A program made the translations under genes and the position numbers. A stretch of DNA of 64,000 nt from Planotetraspora silvatica (lineage in GTDB: Bacteria; Actinomycetota; Actinomycetes; Streptosporangiales; Streptosporangiaceae): assembly GCF_016863315.1 (NCBI RefSeq), contig NZ_BOOQ01000005.1, forward strand, positions 1-64,000, read 5' to 3'. Under the pieces are notes generated by a model. That model did no database searches. It saw nothing but the letters and a program-made list of their open reading frames with translations, and had not been told where the DNA came from. Shown in pieces: positions 15,686-24,099 of the stretch. The stretch's first letter is position 1, and each line of letters begins with the position of its first letter.

Positions 15686-17343
15686 TGAGCCTCCAGGTAG
15701 CGGTGGATGAGGGACACCGCCATCGCGCCCTCGCCCACCGCCGAGGCGACGCGCTTGACCGAATCGGCCCGCACGTCGCCCGCGGCGAAGACGCCGGGCA
15801 TGCTGCTTTCCAGGTGGTAGGGGTCGCGGGGGAGCGTCCACCCAGCCGGTCGCCGGCCCTCTGCGAGGAGGTCGGGACCTGTGATCACGAAACCGTGCTG
15901 ATCGCGGGCGATCACGTCGTCGAGCCAGTCGGTGCGCGGCTCGGCGCCGATGAACACGAAGAGCCAGGAGGTCTCCACGGTCCTTGTGGTACCCGTGCGC
16001 GAGTCGCACAGCGTGAGCCGTTCGAGATGTTCGGCGCCCTCGCCGCGGACGACCGCCGTGTGCGGGTGCACCTCGATGTTCGGGATCTCCTTGATTTGAT
16101 CGATCAGATACCGCGACATCGAGCGGTTGAGATCGTCGCCCCGTACGAGGATGTGGACCCGCCGGGCGTAGTGCGAGAAGTACACGGCCGCCTGGCCGGC
16201 GGAGTTCGCCCCGCCGACGATGTAGATCTCCTGGTCCGTGCAGCCCGGCGCCTCGGTCGCGGCGGAGCCGTAGAAGACGCCCCGTCCGGTCAGCTCGTCG
16301 AGGCCCGGGGCGTCGAGCCTGCGGTAGGACACGCCGGTGGCCAGCACCACCGTGTGCGCGGCGATGGCCGTGCCGTCGCCGAACCGCAGGAGGCGGGTCG
16401 TGGTCCCTCCGCCCTCCAGGCCGATCACCTCGCGGGTGGTGAGCAGTTCCGCGCCGAACCGCAGGGCCTGCCTGCGGGCGCGGTCGGTGAGCTGGGCGCC
16501 GGACACCCCGTTGGGGAAGCCGAGGTAGTTCTCGATCCGGCTGCTCTGGCCGGCCTGCCCGCCGGTGGCGCGCTGCTCGACGAGCACGGTCCGCAGCCCC
16601 TCGGACGCGCCGTAGACGGCGGCGCCGAGGCCCGCGGGTCCCGCGCCGACCACGGCGACGTCGTAGAACTCCGAGGCGGGAGTGGTCGACAGGCCCACGT
16701 GGGCGGCGAGGTCCGCCTCGGTCGGCTTGACCAGCGACTTGCCGTCAGGCGTGACCACCACCGGCACGTCGGCCTCGGACAGCCCGGCCGCGGCGAGCAG
16801 GCGCGCCGCCTCCGGGTCGTCCGTGAGCAGCCACCTGTAGGGCACGAGGTTCCTGGCCAGGAAGTCCCGTACGGCGAATGACGGCGCGGACCACCGGTTG
16901 CCGATGACCCGGGTCTCGGGAACGGCTGTGTCGGGCGTCGCCAGCCACGCGTCGAGCAGGGCGTCGACCACCGGATAGAGCTTCTCCTCCGGCGGGTTCC
17001 ACGGCTTGAGCAGGTAGTGGTCGAGGTCGACGAGGTTGATCGCGTCGATGGCGGCGTCGGTGTCGGCGTAGGCGGTCAGCAGGACCCTGCGCGCCAGCGG
17101 GAAGAACTCCATCGCCTGCTCGAGGAACTGGATGCCGTTCATGTGCGGCATCCGGTAGTCGGCGAGCATCACCGCGACCTGTTCGCCGCGCAGCTTGATC
17201 TCGCGCAGTGCGTCCAGGGCGGAGTCCCCCGACTCCGCGCGGACCACCCGGTAACGGTCGCCGTATCGGCGCCGGACGTCACGGGCGACCGCGCGCGAAA
17301 CGGCCGGATCGTCATCCACGGTCAGAATCGCGGGGTTTGCCAT
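15682..17343 (-). CDS. Response-regulator receiver fused to a thioredoxin-reductase-like FAD oxidoreductase
   Basis: 553 residues. The N-terminal receiver domain has VDDDP, phosphoacceptor D62 in LADYRMP, TAYAD and LKPW. About 80 linker residues follow, with a glutaredoxin-like remnant near WSAPSFAVRDFLARN. A pyridine-nucleotide oxidoreductase domain comes next: GAGPAGLGAA for FAD, VGGANSAGQAA for NAD(P) and VFAAGDVR. The place where thioredoxin reductases hold the redox CxxC reads GSAATEAPG, so the disulfide is absent and it cannot reduce thioredoxin in the usual way. The start may be ATG 17352 or 17343. It forms an operon with the kinase downstream. Confidence 0.88.
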   Translation of the reverse strand: MANPAILTVDDDPAVSRAVARDVRRRYGDRYRVVRAESGDSALDALREIKLRGEQVAVMLADYRMPHMNGIQFLEQAMEFFPLARRVLLTAYADTDAAIDAINLVDLDHYLLKPWNPPEEKLYPVVDALLDAWLATPDTAVPETRVIGNRWSAPSFAVRDFLARNLVPYRWLLTDDPEAARLLAAAGLSEADVPVVVTPDGKSLVKPTEADLAAHVGLSTTPASEFYDVAVVGAGPAGLGAAVYGASEGLRTVLVEQRATGGQAGQSSRIENYLGFPNGVSGAQLTDRARRQALRFGAELLTTREVIGLEGGGTTTRLLRFGDGTAIAAHTVVLATGVSYRRLDAPGLDELTGRGVFYGSAATEAPGCTDQEIYIVGGANSAGQAAVYFSHYARRVHILVRGDDLNRSMSRYLIDQIKEIPNIEVHPHTAVVRGEGAEHLERLTLCDSRTGTTRTVETSWLFVFIGAEPRTDWLDDVIARDQHGFVITGPDLLAEGRRPAGWTLPRDPYHLESSMPGVFAAGDVRADSVKRVASAVGEGAMAVSLIHRYLEAQ

Positions 17344-17344
17344 G

Positions 17345-17382
17345 GAAACCATCCAATCACGTTCGTTTGAATGGGTGGTTTC
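17345..17382. promoter_or_regulatory. Inverted repeat over the start of the receiver/reductase gene
   Basis: GAAACCATCC (17345-17354) pairs with GGGTGGTTTC (17373-17382), one mismatch in ten, with an 18-base spacer. It spans one of the two possible start codons and abuts the other. It could be an operator or an mRNA hairpin that hides the ribosome binding site, which is otherwise weak here. Confidence 0.35.
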
Positions 17383-17417
17383 AGAAAACTCCGTAGGGCC
17401 GTAGGTCCCGCCAAGCG

Positions 17418-17431
17418 GTGACTTTCGGCCC
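17418..17431 (+). promoter_or_regulatory. DosR/DevR-box-like site between receiver/reductase and CBS genes
   Basis: GTGACTTTCGGCCC differs at one base from the DosR core GGGACTTNNGNCCC. It lies 54 bases before the CBS-BON start and about 65-75 bases before the divergent reductase start, so it could act on both. A weaker look-alike is at 17443-17456. Confidence 0.5.
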
Positions 17432-17484
17432 ACTCCGGGGCCGGGACCCGAAGGCCAGGCTGGTGCTGAGGGGAGGAGAGCGCC

Positions 17485-18150
17485 GTGCCGATGACCGTGC
17501 GTGACGTCATGAGCAGGTTCGTGATCGCGGTCGAGACCGGCGCCTCGTTCTCCGACGTGGTCAACGCCGTGTGCCGCTTCAACGTCGACGCGGTGCCGGT
17601 GGTGGACCAGGACAAGTGCGTGCTGGGTGTGATCTCCGACGACGACCTGCTGCTCAAGGGGCTCGGAGGCGGGCGGACCGGAGACTCGATCTTCGAAGGC
17701 GCGGCGCGGCGCCGTCAGCGCAGGAAGGCCATGGGCCGCACCGCCGCGGAGATCATGACGTCCCCGGCGGTCACGGTCACGGAGGACACGGCCCTGCGGC
17801 ACGCGGCGCACCTCATGCACGACAACAGGATCAGGCAGCTCCCCGTGGTGGACGCCCGTACGGGATGCATCCTCGGCCTCGTCCGCCAGGCGGACCTGCT
17901 GAAGGTCTTCTCGAGGTCTCCGGAGGACATCCGCGACGAGGTGATCGCGATGGTCGGGCCGTACATCCGGAGTTGCACGGTCCAGGTGGAGGACGGCGTG
18001 GTCTCGCTGGTGGGCAGCGTGGACCGCCGGTCGCGGATCGCGATCCTCCTCGACGCGGTCTGGCAGGTGGACGGCGTCGTCGACGTGGAGGCCGACGTCT
18101 CCTACGCGGAGGACGATCTCGGCAGGACCGTCCCGCCGCTCTACATCTGA
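17485..18150 (+). CDS. CBS-domain pair plus BON domain protein
   Basis: Cytoplasmic 221-residue protein. Two CBS motifs (residues about 1-60 and 80-140; VRDVMSRFVIAVETGASF and AAEIMTSPAVTVTED) form an adenosyl-ligand-binding module. A C-terminal BON-like domain (VQVEDGVVSLVGSVDRRS) follows. GTG start behind GGGGAGGAG. Proteins of this design occur in hypoxia regulons of actinomycetes, consistent with the box upstream. Specific function unknown. Confidence 0.85.
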   Translation: MPMTVRDVMSRFVIAVETGASFSDVVNAVCRFNVDAVPVVDQDKCVLGVISDDDLLLKGLGGGRTGDSIFEGAARRRQRRKAMGRTAAEIMTSPAVTVTEDTALRHAAHLMHDNRIRQLPVVDARTGCILGLVRQADLLKVFSRSPEDIRDEVIAMVGPYIRSCTVQVEDGVVSLVGSVDRRSRIAILLDAVWQVDGVVDVEADVSYAEDDLGRTVPPLYI

Positions 18151-18168
18151 AGGGGAGGTGGTGGACCG

Positions 18169-18639
18169 ATGAAGGTCGAGACCATGGCGGCGGCCGACGT
18201 GATGAGCCGGATGCTCGTCACCGTCGAGCCGGACGAGTCTCCGCTGATGGCGTGGGAGCTCATGCGCCGTGCGGACCTGCACCACCTGCCGGTGATCGAC
18301 GCCGAATCCCGGATCGTCGGCGTGCTGAGGCGCGAGGACCTCGCCTGCCACTGGTCGGGAGGGCCCGCGGAGCAGTCGAGCGTGCGGGTGGCGCGATTGC
18401 TCGACGGCCAGCCGTGCCCGTGCGCCACACCGGAGATGCCCCTGTCCGCCGTCGCCGCTCTGATGATCGACTCGGACGTCGACGTCGTTCCCGTGACCGG
18501 CCCCGCGGGGACGCTGGAAGGCCTCATCACCGCGCTCGACGTCCTGAAGGCCGTCGCCGGCAGGGCCACGCCCCCACGCGGTCCGATGGACGTGCGAGGC
18601 GGCCTGTTCCGCCTGGAGCCGGTGCTGCCGCCCTGCTAG
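18169..18639 (+). CDS. CBS-domain pair protein
   Basis: 156 residues made almost wholly of two CBS motifs ([17 protein letters not shown] and [20 protein letters not shown]). It follows the CBS-BON gene by 18 bases behind AGGGGAGG, so the two are co-transcribed. It resembles the hypoxic-response CBS proteins of the Hrp1 type (family knowledge). Its stop shares bases with the stop of the convergent dehydrogenase gene. Confidence 0.85.
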   Translation: MKVETMAAADVMSRMLVTVEPDESPLMAWELMRRADLHHLPVIDAESRIVGVLRREDLACHWSGGPAEQSSVRVARLLDGQPCPCATPEMPLSAVAALMIDSDVDVVPVTGPAGTLEGLITALDVLKAVAGRATPPRGPMDVRGGLFRLEPVLPPC

Positions 18640-19694
18640 ACCGTCCCCCGACCACTTCCCACGATCAGTACGGCCGCGCCTTCGACGCGGTCGGCGGCGA
18701 GGTCCCGCAGGGCCCGGTCCGCCTCACGGAAGGGGTAGGGCGTGGTCGTCACCCGCGGCCGGTGGACGGACGCGAGCTCCAGGAACCGCCGGCCGTCCGC
18801 CCTGGTGTTCGCGGTGACACTGCGGAGAGTGCGCTCCTGGAACAGGTGGCGCTCATAGTTCAGCGCGGGGATGTCGGTCAGATGGATTCCCGCGACGGCG
18901 AGGGTGCCGCCCCGGTCGAGCGCGGCGAGCGCGACGGGCACGAGATCTCCGACGGGGGCGAACAGGATCGCCGAGTCGAGCGGCTCGGGCGGGCTGTCGG
19001 TGCTGCCGCCGACCGAGGCCGCGCCCAGTTCCACGGCGAGCTCCCGCGCCGCGGCCGACCGTGTCATGACGTGGACGGCGGCGCCCTCGGCGACGGCGAT
19101 CTGGGCGGTCAGGTGGGCGGAGGCCCCGAAACCGTAGATGCCGAGCCGTCCACCGGGCGGGAGATCGGCGCGGAGCAGCGCGCGATACCCGATGATCCCC
19201 GCGCACAGCAGCGGGGCGAGGCCGGCGGCCCCCGCCTCTTCCGGAAGCGGGTAGACGTAGGCGGCGGGCGCGGTGAGGTATTCGGCGTAGCCGCCGTCCG
19301 CGTCCCAGCCCGTGTAGGTGGAGGACGGGCACAGGTTCTCCGCTCCGCGGCGGCAGTGGCGACACTCCCCGCAGGTCGAGCGCAACCACGCCACGCCGAC
19401 CCGCGTGCCCGGCGGGGGCCCCGCCGTACCGGGGCCGAGCGCGGCGACCCTGCCCACGGCCTCGTGTCCCGGCACGGTCCGCGGCCTCCGCGGCGGGAGA
19501 TCGCCCTCGGCGAGGTGGAGGTCCGTACGGCAGACCGCGCAGACCTCGACGCGCACCAGAAGCTCGCCGGGGGCGGGGACGGGCACCGGCAGCCTGACCG
19601 ACTCCAGGGGGTGGGTGTCCATCGGCCCCGGGCGCGCCACGACCCAGGCGTCCATCTCCGCAGGAAGCCCCGCAGGGGCCTGAACGTCTCCCAT
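18636..19694 (-). CDS. Zinc-dependent alcohol dehydrogenase (MDR family)
   Basis: NAD(P)-dependent dehydrogenase of 352 residues. Catalytic zinc site: CAVCRTDLH and GHEAVGRV. Structural zinc site: [15 protein letters not shown]. Cofactor loop: [10 protein letters not shown]; this deviates from GxGxxG and fits the AdhA/Rv1862-like subgroup. The start at 19694 has only a weak AGGA. It lies 10 bases after the PPOX gene on the same strand, so one transcript is likely, driven from the promoter near 20243. Confidence 0.9.
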   Translation of the reverse strand: MGDVQAPAGLPAEMDAWVVARPGPMDTHPLESVRLPVPVPAPGELLVRVEVCAVCRTDLHLAEGDLPPRRPRTVPGHEAVGRVAALGPGTAGPPPGTRVGVAWLRSTCGECRHCRRGAENLCPSSTYTGWDADGGYAEYLTAPAAYVYPLPEEAGAAGLAPLLCAGIIGYRALLRADLPPGGRLGIYGFGASAHLTAQIAVAEGAAVHVMTRSAAARELAVELGAASVGGSTDSPPEPLDSAILFAPVGDLVPVALAALDRGGTLAVAGIHLTDIPALNYERHLFQERTLRSVTANTRADGRRFLELASVHRPRVTTTPYPFREADRALRDLAADRVEGAAVLIVGSGRGTV

Positions 19695-19704
19695 GTCCGC
19701 GATC

Positions 19705-20166
19705 CTAGAAGCGCGAGACGCGACGGCCGCTGATCTCCACGGGGACGACCTTGATGTACAACTCCCGCTCGCCGCCCGCCCACGACTCCAGCCCCGAGGA
19801 CACGACCGCGGCGTGCTCACTGTCGGAGACCACGTGGTGCGCGCCGCCCCGGATGAGGACGCTCCATCCTTCTCGCGCGGCGTAGTCGAAGTGGTCGACC
19901 TCGAAGGCGATCACCAGTTCGCAGCCTTCGACGCCGCTTCGCAGGTCCTGGTCCATCGGCCCGCCGAAGGCGGTGCGGATCAGGACGGCGCCTTCGACGA
20001 TCACGTAGTTGACCGGGAGGATCACGGGCCCGGCGCACGCGCCGAAGGCGACCCGGCCCATGCCGCCGGGAGCGATCAGGCGCAGGCACTCGTCCGCGTC
20101 GAGCTTCTTCGGCCGGGACGGGGTGGCCGCTTCGGGATCGCGGGCCGGCAGGGCGCTCTCCGTCAT
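19705..20166 (-). CDS. Pyridoxamine 5'-phosphate oxidase-family (split-barrel flavin) protein
   Basis: 153 residues; [19 protein letters not shown] and [20 protein letters not shown] are the first strands of the PPOX fold, and VAFEV-type strand IAFEVDHFD follows. GGGAGGAG precedes the ATG. Small members like this bind flavin or F420 and are common in DosR-type regulons (family knowledge). It is the first gene of the operon with the alcohol dehydrogenase and has a DosR-like box 77 bases upstream. Confidence 0.82.
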   Translation of the reverse strand: MTESALPARDPEAATPSRPKKLDADECLRLIAPGGMGRVAFGACAGPVILPVNYVIVEGAVLIRTAFGGPMDQDLRSGVEGCELVIAFEVDHFDYAAREGWSVLIRGGAHHVVSDSEHAAVVSSGLESWAGGERELYIKVVPVEISGRRVSRF

Positions 20167-20242
20167 GTGGGTCTCCTCCCGCAGTGAGTCAAGCGTGGTC
20201 CACCGCGTGCGTCCGCGGCACGGCCATCCGGCCCCTGTGGGA

Positions 20243-20256
20243 GGGACGAAAGGCCC
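20243..20256 (-). promoter_or_regulatory. DosR/DevR-box-like site upstream of the PPOX-ADH operon
   Basis: On the minus strand GGGCCTTTCGTCCC differs at one base from GGGACTTNNGNCCC. It lies 77 bases upstream of the PPOX start and 54 bases before the divergent VOC gene. Confidence 0.5.
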
Positions 20257-20309
20257 GCCGTCTGTGCTCCGGCGGGTGACGACCCGGCGACGATGGGCAG
20301 GATTCACCC

Positions 20310-20705
20310 ATGGAAGTCCTGAGCAGCCGGATCCTGCTGCGCCCCGCCGATCTCGATGCGAGCCGCCGGTTCTATCGGGATGTGCTCGGCCTGGCGGTCT
20401 TCCGGGAGTTCGGCCCATCGGACGACCCGGGTGTGGTGTTCTTCCTCGGCCAGGGGTTGCTCGAGGTCTCCGGGCGATCGGACGGCCCCTCGGGCCATGG
20501 GCCGCAGATCTGGCTCCAGGTCCGGGATGTCCACGCCGAGCACGACCGGCTCGTGGCAGCCGGGGTCGGGGTCGCCCGCGGCCCGGTGACGGAGCCGTGG
20601 GGTCTCGTGGAGATGTGGATCGAGGACCCGGACGGGACGCCCATCGTCATCGTCGAGATCCCGCCGGATCACCCGCTGAGACGGGACCATCGGGTGATCG
20701 ATTGA
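20310..20705 (+). CDS. VOC (glyoxalase/bleomycin-resistance) superfamily protein
   Basis: 131 residues with the paired beta-alpha-beta-beta-beta units of the vicinal oxygen chelate fold: ILLRPADLDASRRFYRDVLG at the start and WIEDPDGTPIVIVE near the end. Candidate metal ligands are scarce in the first half, so an antibiotic-binding or isomerase role cannot be chosen. Weak ribosome binding site. Confidence 0.8.
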   Translation: MEVLSSRILLRPADLDASRRFYRDVLGLAVFREFGPSDDPGVVFFLGQGLLEVSGRSDGPSGHGPQIWLQVRDVHAEHDRLVAAGVGVARGPVTEPWGLVEMWIEDPDGTPIVIVEIPPDHPLRRDHRVID

Positions 20706-20861
20706 AAATATCCGCGGTCCGCGACATCATGCCCAGACGCGCGGTGCCGTGGCCGTGGTGCGGTCGAGCCGATCCAATCAGGACATCTGGATCGCCGGGA
20801 CCGTGAGGATGCGCACACGAAAGTATCCCTATTACCTACCAACAATATGGGACAATGAGGC

Positions 20862-22187
20862 ATGAGCTCGTGGGCATGTGCTGAGACGCCGACCACCGCC
20901 GCCGTCATGGCCGCGCGCTGGGTCAGGTCCGCGGCAGCCGACGACGCGCTCGGCCGTCACTGGGCCGCCAATCCCGACCCCCAGGGCCGATCGGCGAAGG
21001 CCGGCCATCCGTCGTCCCTCTATTCCGGCGCGGCCGGGATCGTCCTGTTCTTCCTGGAACTGGCCGCCGCCACCGGGCACGAGGCCTACCTCGACGACGC
21101 CGGGGCCGGAGCCCGCTACCTCGCGGCGACCTGGCCCGACCAGGCCGACCTGACCCTCTACCACGGTCTGTCCGGCGCCGTCTTCGCCATGTCCGAGGTG
21201 GCCTGGGCGACCGACGACGAGCGGATCGGCGAGGCCGCCCGGGCGGCGGCCGACCAGATCGTCCGCAGCGTGCGCCAGTTGGGCGACGGCATCGGGTGGA
21301 CCGGCGACCCGGCCCAGCGGGGCGACGGCGGCATCGTCCTCGCGCTGTTGCACGCGGCCGGCATCCTCGGCGTCCCGGTCTATGAGGAGGTGGCCGTCGA
21401 GGCCGGGGAGCGCATCGCCTCGCTCGCCGTGCCCGGCCACCGGTTCGGCGGCGACTCCTGCGCCGACCTGCCCGTCGACGCGGTCACCCCCGGCTTCCTG
21501 TCCGGTACGGCCGGCACCGCCTTCCTGCTCGCCCGCCTGTACGGCGTGACCGGGGACGAGCGGTTCCTGTCGGCCGCGCGGAGGGGGGCCGACTTCGTCC
21601 GTACGGTCAGCGTGGTCACCGACAAGTGCGCCGTGGTCCCGCACCACGTGCCGCAGGGGCGCAGCCTGCACTACCTCGGGTTCTGCTCGGGCTCCGCGGG
21701 GGTCGCCCGGATGTTCTATGAGCTCCACCGCGTCACCGGCGACCCCGGCGACCTCGACTGGGTCGAGCGGCTCGCGCACGGCATCGTCCAGAGCGGAGTG
21801 CCGCAGCGGCACACGTCCGGCTACTGGAACGTGGCGTGCCAGTGTTGCGGCAGTGCGGGGCTCCTGGAGTTCTTCATCGGCCTGTGGGCCGCCACGGGAA
21901 GCGAGACGTACCTGCAGTACGCCCGGTCGATCGGGCAGGACCTCATCGGCCGGGCCACGGCCCACGACCAGACCGGTTACCGCTGGTACCAGGCCTACCG
22001 GCGGCTGCGGCCGTGGGAGGTCACGGCGGACACCGGTTACATGGTGGGGGCGGCGGGAATCGGGTCGGCGCTGCTCCACCTCGACGCCGCCGACCTCGCG
22101 GCCGCGCCGCGCCGGATGATCCTGCTGCCCGACAACCCGTTCCCCGCCATCCCGTTGCCGGCGCGACTGCTCGGCGACGGCTCCTGA
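20862..22187 (+). CDS. Stand-alone LanC-like cyclase with a CCG zinc motif
   Basis: 441 residues with the alpha,alpha-toroid repeats of lanthionine cyclases (LYSGAAGIVLFFLELA, LYHGLSGAVFAMSEVA, FLSGTAGTAFLLARL, FCSGSAGVARMFYEL, YMVGAAGIGSALLHLD). Zinc ligand candidates are C275 (FCSG) and C328/C329 in CQCCGSAG. Typical LanC enzymes have Cys-His-Gly there; Cys-Cys-Gly recalls the three-Cys LanM group such as ProcM. No LanB, LanM dehydratase, transporter or precursor peptide lies nearby, so it may act on a remote peptide, on glutathione adducts or have another role. The ATG has only a close-set GAGG upstream. Confidence 0.82.
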   Translation: MSSWACAETPTTAAVMAARWVRSAAADDALGRHWAANPDPQGRSAKAGHPSSLYSGAAGIVLFFLELAAATGHEAYLDDAGAGARYLAATWPDQADLTLYHGLSGAVFAMSEVAWATDDERIGEAARAAADQIVRSVRQLGDGIGWTGDPAQRGDGGIVLALLHAAGILGVPVYEEVAVEAGERIASLAVPGHRFGGDSCADLPVDAVTPGFLSGTAGTAFLLARLYGVTGDERFLSAARRGADFVRTVSVVTDKCAVVPHHVPQGRSLHYLGFCSGSAGVARMFYELHRVTGDPGDLDWVERLAHGIVQSGVPQRHTSGYWNVACQCCGSAGLLEFFIGLWAATGSETYLQYARSIGQDLIGRATAHDQTGYRWYQAYRRLRPWEVTADTGYMVGAAGIGSALLHLDAADLAAAPRRMILLPDNPFPAIPLPARLLGDGS

Positions 22188-22221
22188 CCGGCCGTCCGGC
22201 GCTGTTCGGCGCCGTCCGGCG

Positions 22222-22257
22222 GGTACGGCCCGCCGGACCGGGCCGGCGGGCCGTACC
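22222..22257. terminator. Bidirectional 15-bp hairpin
   Basis: GGTACGGCCCGCCGG (22222-22236) and its exact complement (22243-22257) enclose a 6-base loop, between the converging LanC-like and LPMO genes. Confidence 0.8.
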
Positions 22258-22264
22258 GCGCGGA

Positions 22265-23155
22265 TCAGATCTTCTTCCAGAGAGCCGGCACGTTGGGCGG
22301 CTCCCATCCGGTCAGGGCCGTGTGAGCCTGCAGGCACTGGTAGGTGGACCCGCCGTAGGTGACCTTCGCTCCGACCGCGTAGGCCGTACCGGCCTTCCAC
22401 GCGGGCGTGGTGCCGGGCGGCGTCTGCGTGGGTGTCGGGGTGGGCGTGGGTGTCGGGGTCGGCGTGGGCGTGGGGGTCCTCGTGGGCGTCGGGGTGGGTG
22501 TCGGCGTGGGGGTCGGCGTGGGGTTGCCTCCGCCCCCGAACGTGACGTCGGAGCAGGTGTAGAACGCCTCGGGGCTGTCCGAGCGCTGCCAGATCGAATA
22601 GATCAGGTGGCGGCCGGACCTGCCGGAGGGGATCGTACCGGTCATCGTGTACGCGCCGTTGGTCAGCGGCGGGTCGGTCACCCGCAGGAACGGGGTGGCG
22701 TCCAGGTCCGACCACTTGAGCGGCTGGGCGGGGTTGTAGCCCGCCTTGGTGAGGTAGAGCTCGAAGGTCCCGCGGTGGGGCGCGGTCGCGCGGTAGGTGA
22801 AGGTGAACGAACCGGGGTTGACGTTGGTCGCGGGCCAGTCGGTCCGGGCCAGGTCGAATCCCTTGTACTTGTCGCGGCCCGCGCTGCACAGCTTGCCGTC
22901 GGGGATGATCGAGCGGCTCTGGCCGCCCGCGTTCGCGAGGTTGATCTCGTTCCAGTCGTAGAGGGCCTGGGTGCCTCCGGCGGCGACGGCCGCCTTGCAG
23001 GCCGCCGACTTCGGGCTCTCGGGGCCTTCCAGGAAACACGCGTAGGCGCGGCTGACGGGGTTCTGCATGGTGCCGTGGGCGAGGGCCGCGGGAACGACCA
23101 ACAGCGGGATGCTGCCGAGGGCGGCCACGATTGCGGCAGTTCGCTTCCTGCTCAT
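22265..23155 (-). CDS. Secreted AA10 lytic polysaccharide monooxygenase with C-terminal chitin-binding (CBM5/12) module
   Basis: Copper enzyme that oxidatively breaks crystalline chitin or cellulose. The start at 23155 has AAGGAG upstream. The signal peptide ends ALA before H27, which becomes the N-terminal copper ligand (HGTMQNPVSR). H127 (TAPHRG) is the second brace histidine, and EAFYTCSDV carries the axial Phe. A linker of Thr-Pro repeats leads to a module with WKAGTAYAVGAKVTYGG and WEPP, typical of CBM5/12. The binding module favours chitin (inference). Upstream lies a long palindrome that may be its operator. Confidence 0.93.
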   Translation of the reverse strand: MSRKRTAAIVAALGSIPLLVVPAALAHGTMQNPVSRAYACFLEGPESPKSAACKAAVAAGGTQALYDWNEINLANAGGQSRSIIPDGKLCSAGRDKYKGFDLARTDWPATNVNPGSFTFTYRATAPHRGTFELYLTKAGYNPAQPLKWSDLDATPFLRVTDPPLTNGAYTMTGTIPSGRSGRHLIYSIWQRSDSPEAFYTCSDVTFGGGGNPTPTPTPTPTPTPTRTPTPTPTPTPTPTPTPTQTPPGTTPAWKAGTAYAVGAKVTYGGSTYQCLQAHTALTGWEPPNVPALWKKI

Positions 23156-23212
23156 CAGGCATCTCCTTTTGTGGGGGGTGTTCGTGCAGTTCACGGCGCC
23201 CTACTGCATTTA

Positions 23213-23237
23213 ACTCTTAGTTAAGTTTCCTAAGAGT
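23213..23237. promoter_or_regulatory. Palindrome upstream of the LPMO gene
   Basis: ACTCTTAG (23213-23220) and CTAAGAGT (23230-23237) are perfect arms around 9 bases, overlapped by TTAACTCTTAGTTAAG. AT-rich in a GC-rich genome, 58 bases before the start codon, so a good operator or promoter candidate. Confidence 0.5.
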
Positions 23238-23463
23238 TTGCTCGAAGTTACTCCCAGACAAGACCCCGGTCAACAACCCCCGTCAACACCCCCCCTTTTC
23301 CCGCGTGATCATGCACACTTTCGTGATCAGGGCCGTTAACCTGCGCGATCTTCGGGCGTGATCATGCACAGATTCGTGAATTCATGCCCCGGCCTGGGCG
23401 TACGCCGTTCGTGATCATGCAAATCCTTGCGATGGCCACTCCATGAGCCGGTCGCGATCGGGG
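23238..23463. other. Intergenic stretch holding the left repeat set
   Basis: Between the LPMO promoter and the 3' end of the GntR gene. No gene seen. It contains three copies of CGTGATCATGCA at 23304, 23357 and 23410, and partial copies at 23322 and 23375. Confidence 0.6.
23304..23421 (+). repeat. Three direct copies of CGTGATCATGCAC(A), exact 53-bp period (left set)
   Basis: Copies start at 23304, 23357 and 23410, each 53 bases apart. The first two share CGTGATCATGCACA plus a following TTCGTGA at the same distance. The inverse orientation of the same motif recurs on the other side of the GntR gene. Confidence 0.8.
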
Positions 23464-24099
23464 TCAGCCGATGTACGTGCGGGCCCCATGTGTGGCGAGA
23501 ACCTGGAGGACGACCTCGGGACCACCGGTGGCCACCGCCTCGAAGAGCCGTCGATGCCGGCGGACGCCGTCGCCGGGATCGCCGACGTGCTCCGCCTCGC
23601 GCCGCAGGTTGGCGACCATGTAGAGCTGGAGCTTCCGGATGACCGGCTGGTACGCCAGGAGGAGTTGGCGGCTGCCAGCCAGGGCCACCATCGCGAGGTG
23701 GAAGCGGCAGTGGGCGTCGTTCTCCTCGCGCAGGTCGCCGATCTCGGCCGCGTCCGCCATCGCGGTCAGCGCCGATTCGAGTTCTGCGAGCCGGGAGGTG
23801 TCGGTGATCGGGAGCGCCTCGCCGACGGCGTAGCGTTCCAGCACGTCACGGACGGCGAACAGCTCATCGACGTCCCGCTCGGACAACTGCACGACCCGGA
23901 CGCCCCGCCGCGGCAGATGCTCCACCAGGCCCTGCTCGTCGAGCAGGCGCAGCGCCTCGCGCAGGGGGGCGCGGCTGATGCCGAACCGCCTGGTGAGCTG
24001 CTCCTCGACCAACCGGTCGCCAGGTCGCAGGGCGCCGCTGAGGATCTCCTCACGCAGGCGATTCATGGACAACTCCACCAGGCTGACGGCCTCGAGCAC
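23464..24099 (-). CDS. GntR-family regulator, FCD (FadR) subfamily
   Basis: 211 residues. The GTG at 24099 has GAGGAGG seven bases upstream; longer frames lack this. Winged helix: LREEILSGALRPGDRLVEEQ and LTRRFGISRAPLREALRLL. The FCD domain has the expected metal-site residues (HCRFHLAMV, RRHRRLFEAV, ATHGARTYI). It is transcribed away from the isochorismatase-permease operon, so it probably controls that operon in response to a small organic acid or amide. Two repeat sets flank the gene. Confidence 0.88.
   Translation of the reverse strand: MLEAVSLVELSMNRLREEILSGALRPGDRLVEEQLTRRFGISRAPLREALRLLDEQGLVEHLPRRGVRVVQLSERDVDELFAVRDVLERYAVGEALPITDTSRLAELESALTAMADAAEIGDLREENDAHCRFHLAMVALAGSRQLLLAYQPVIRKLQLYMVANLRREAEHVGDPGDGVRRHRRLFEAVATGGPEVVLQVLATHGARTYIG

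Noticed and set aside
20706-20861. Possible lanthipeptide precursor before the LanC-like gene
   Set aside because: No frame of suitable length with a leader and a Ser/Thr/Cys-rich core behind a ribosome binding site was found.
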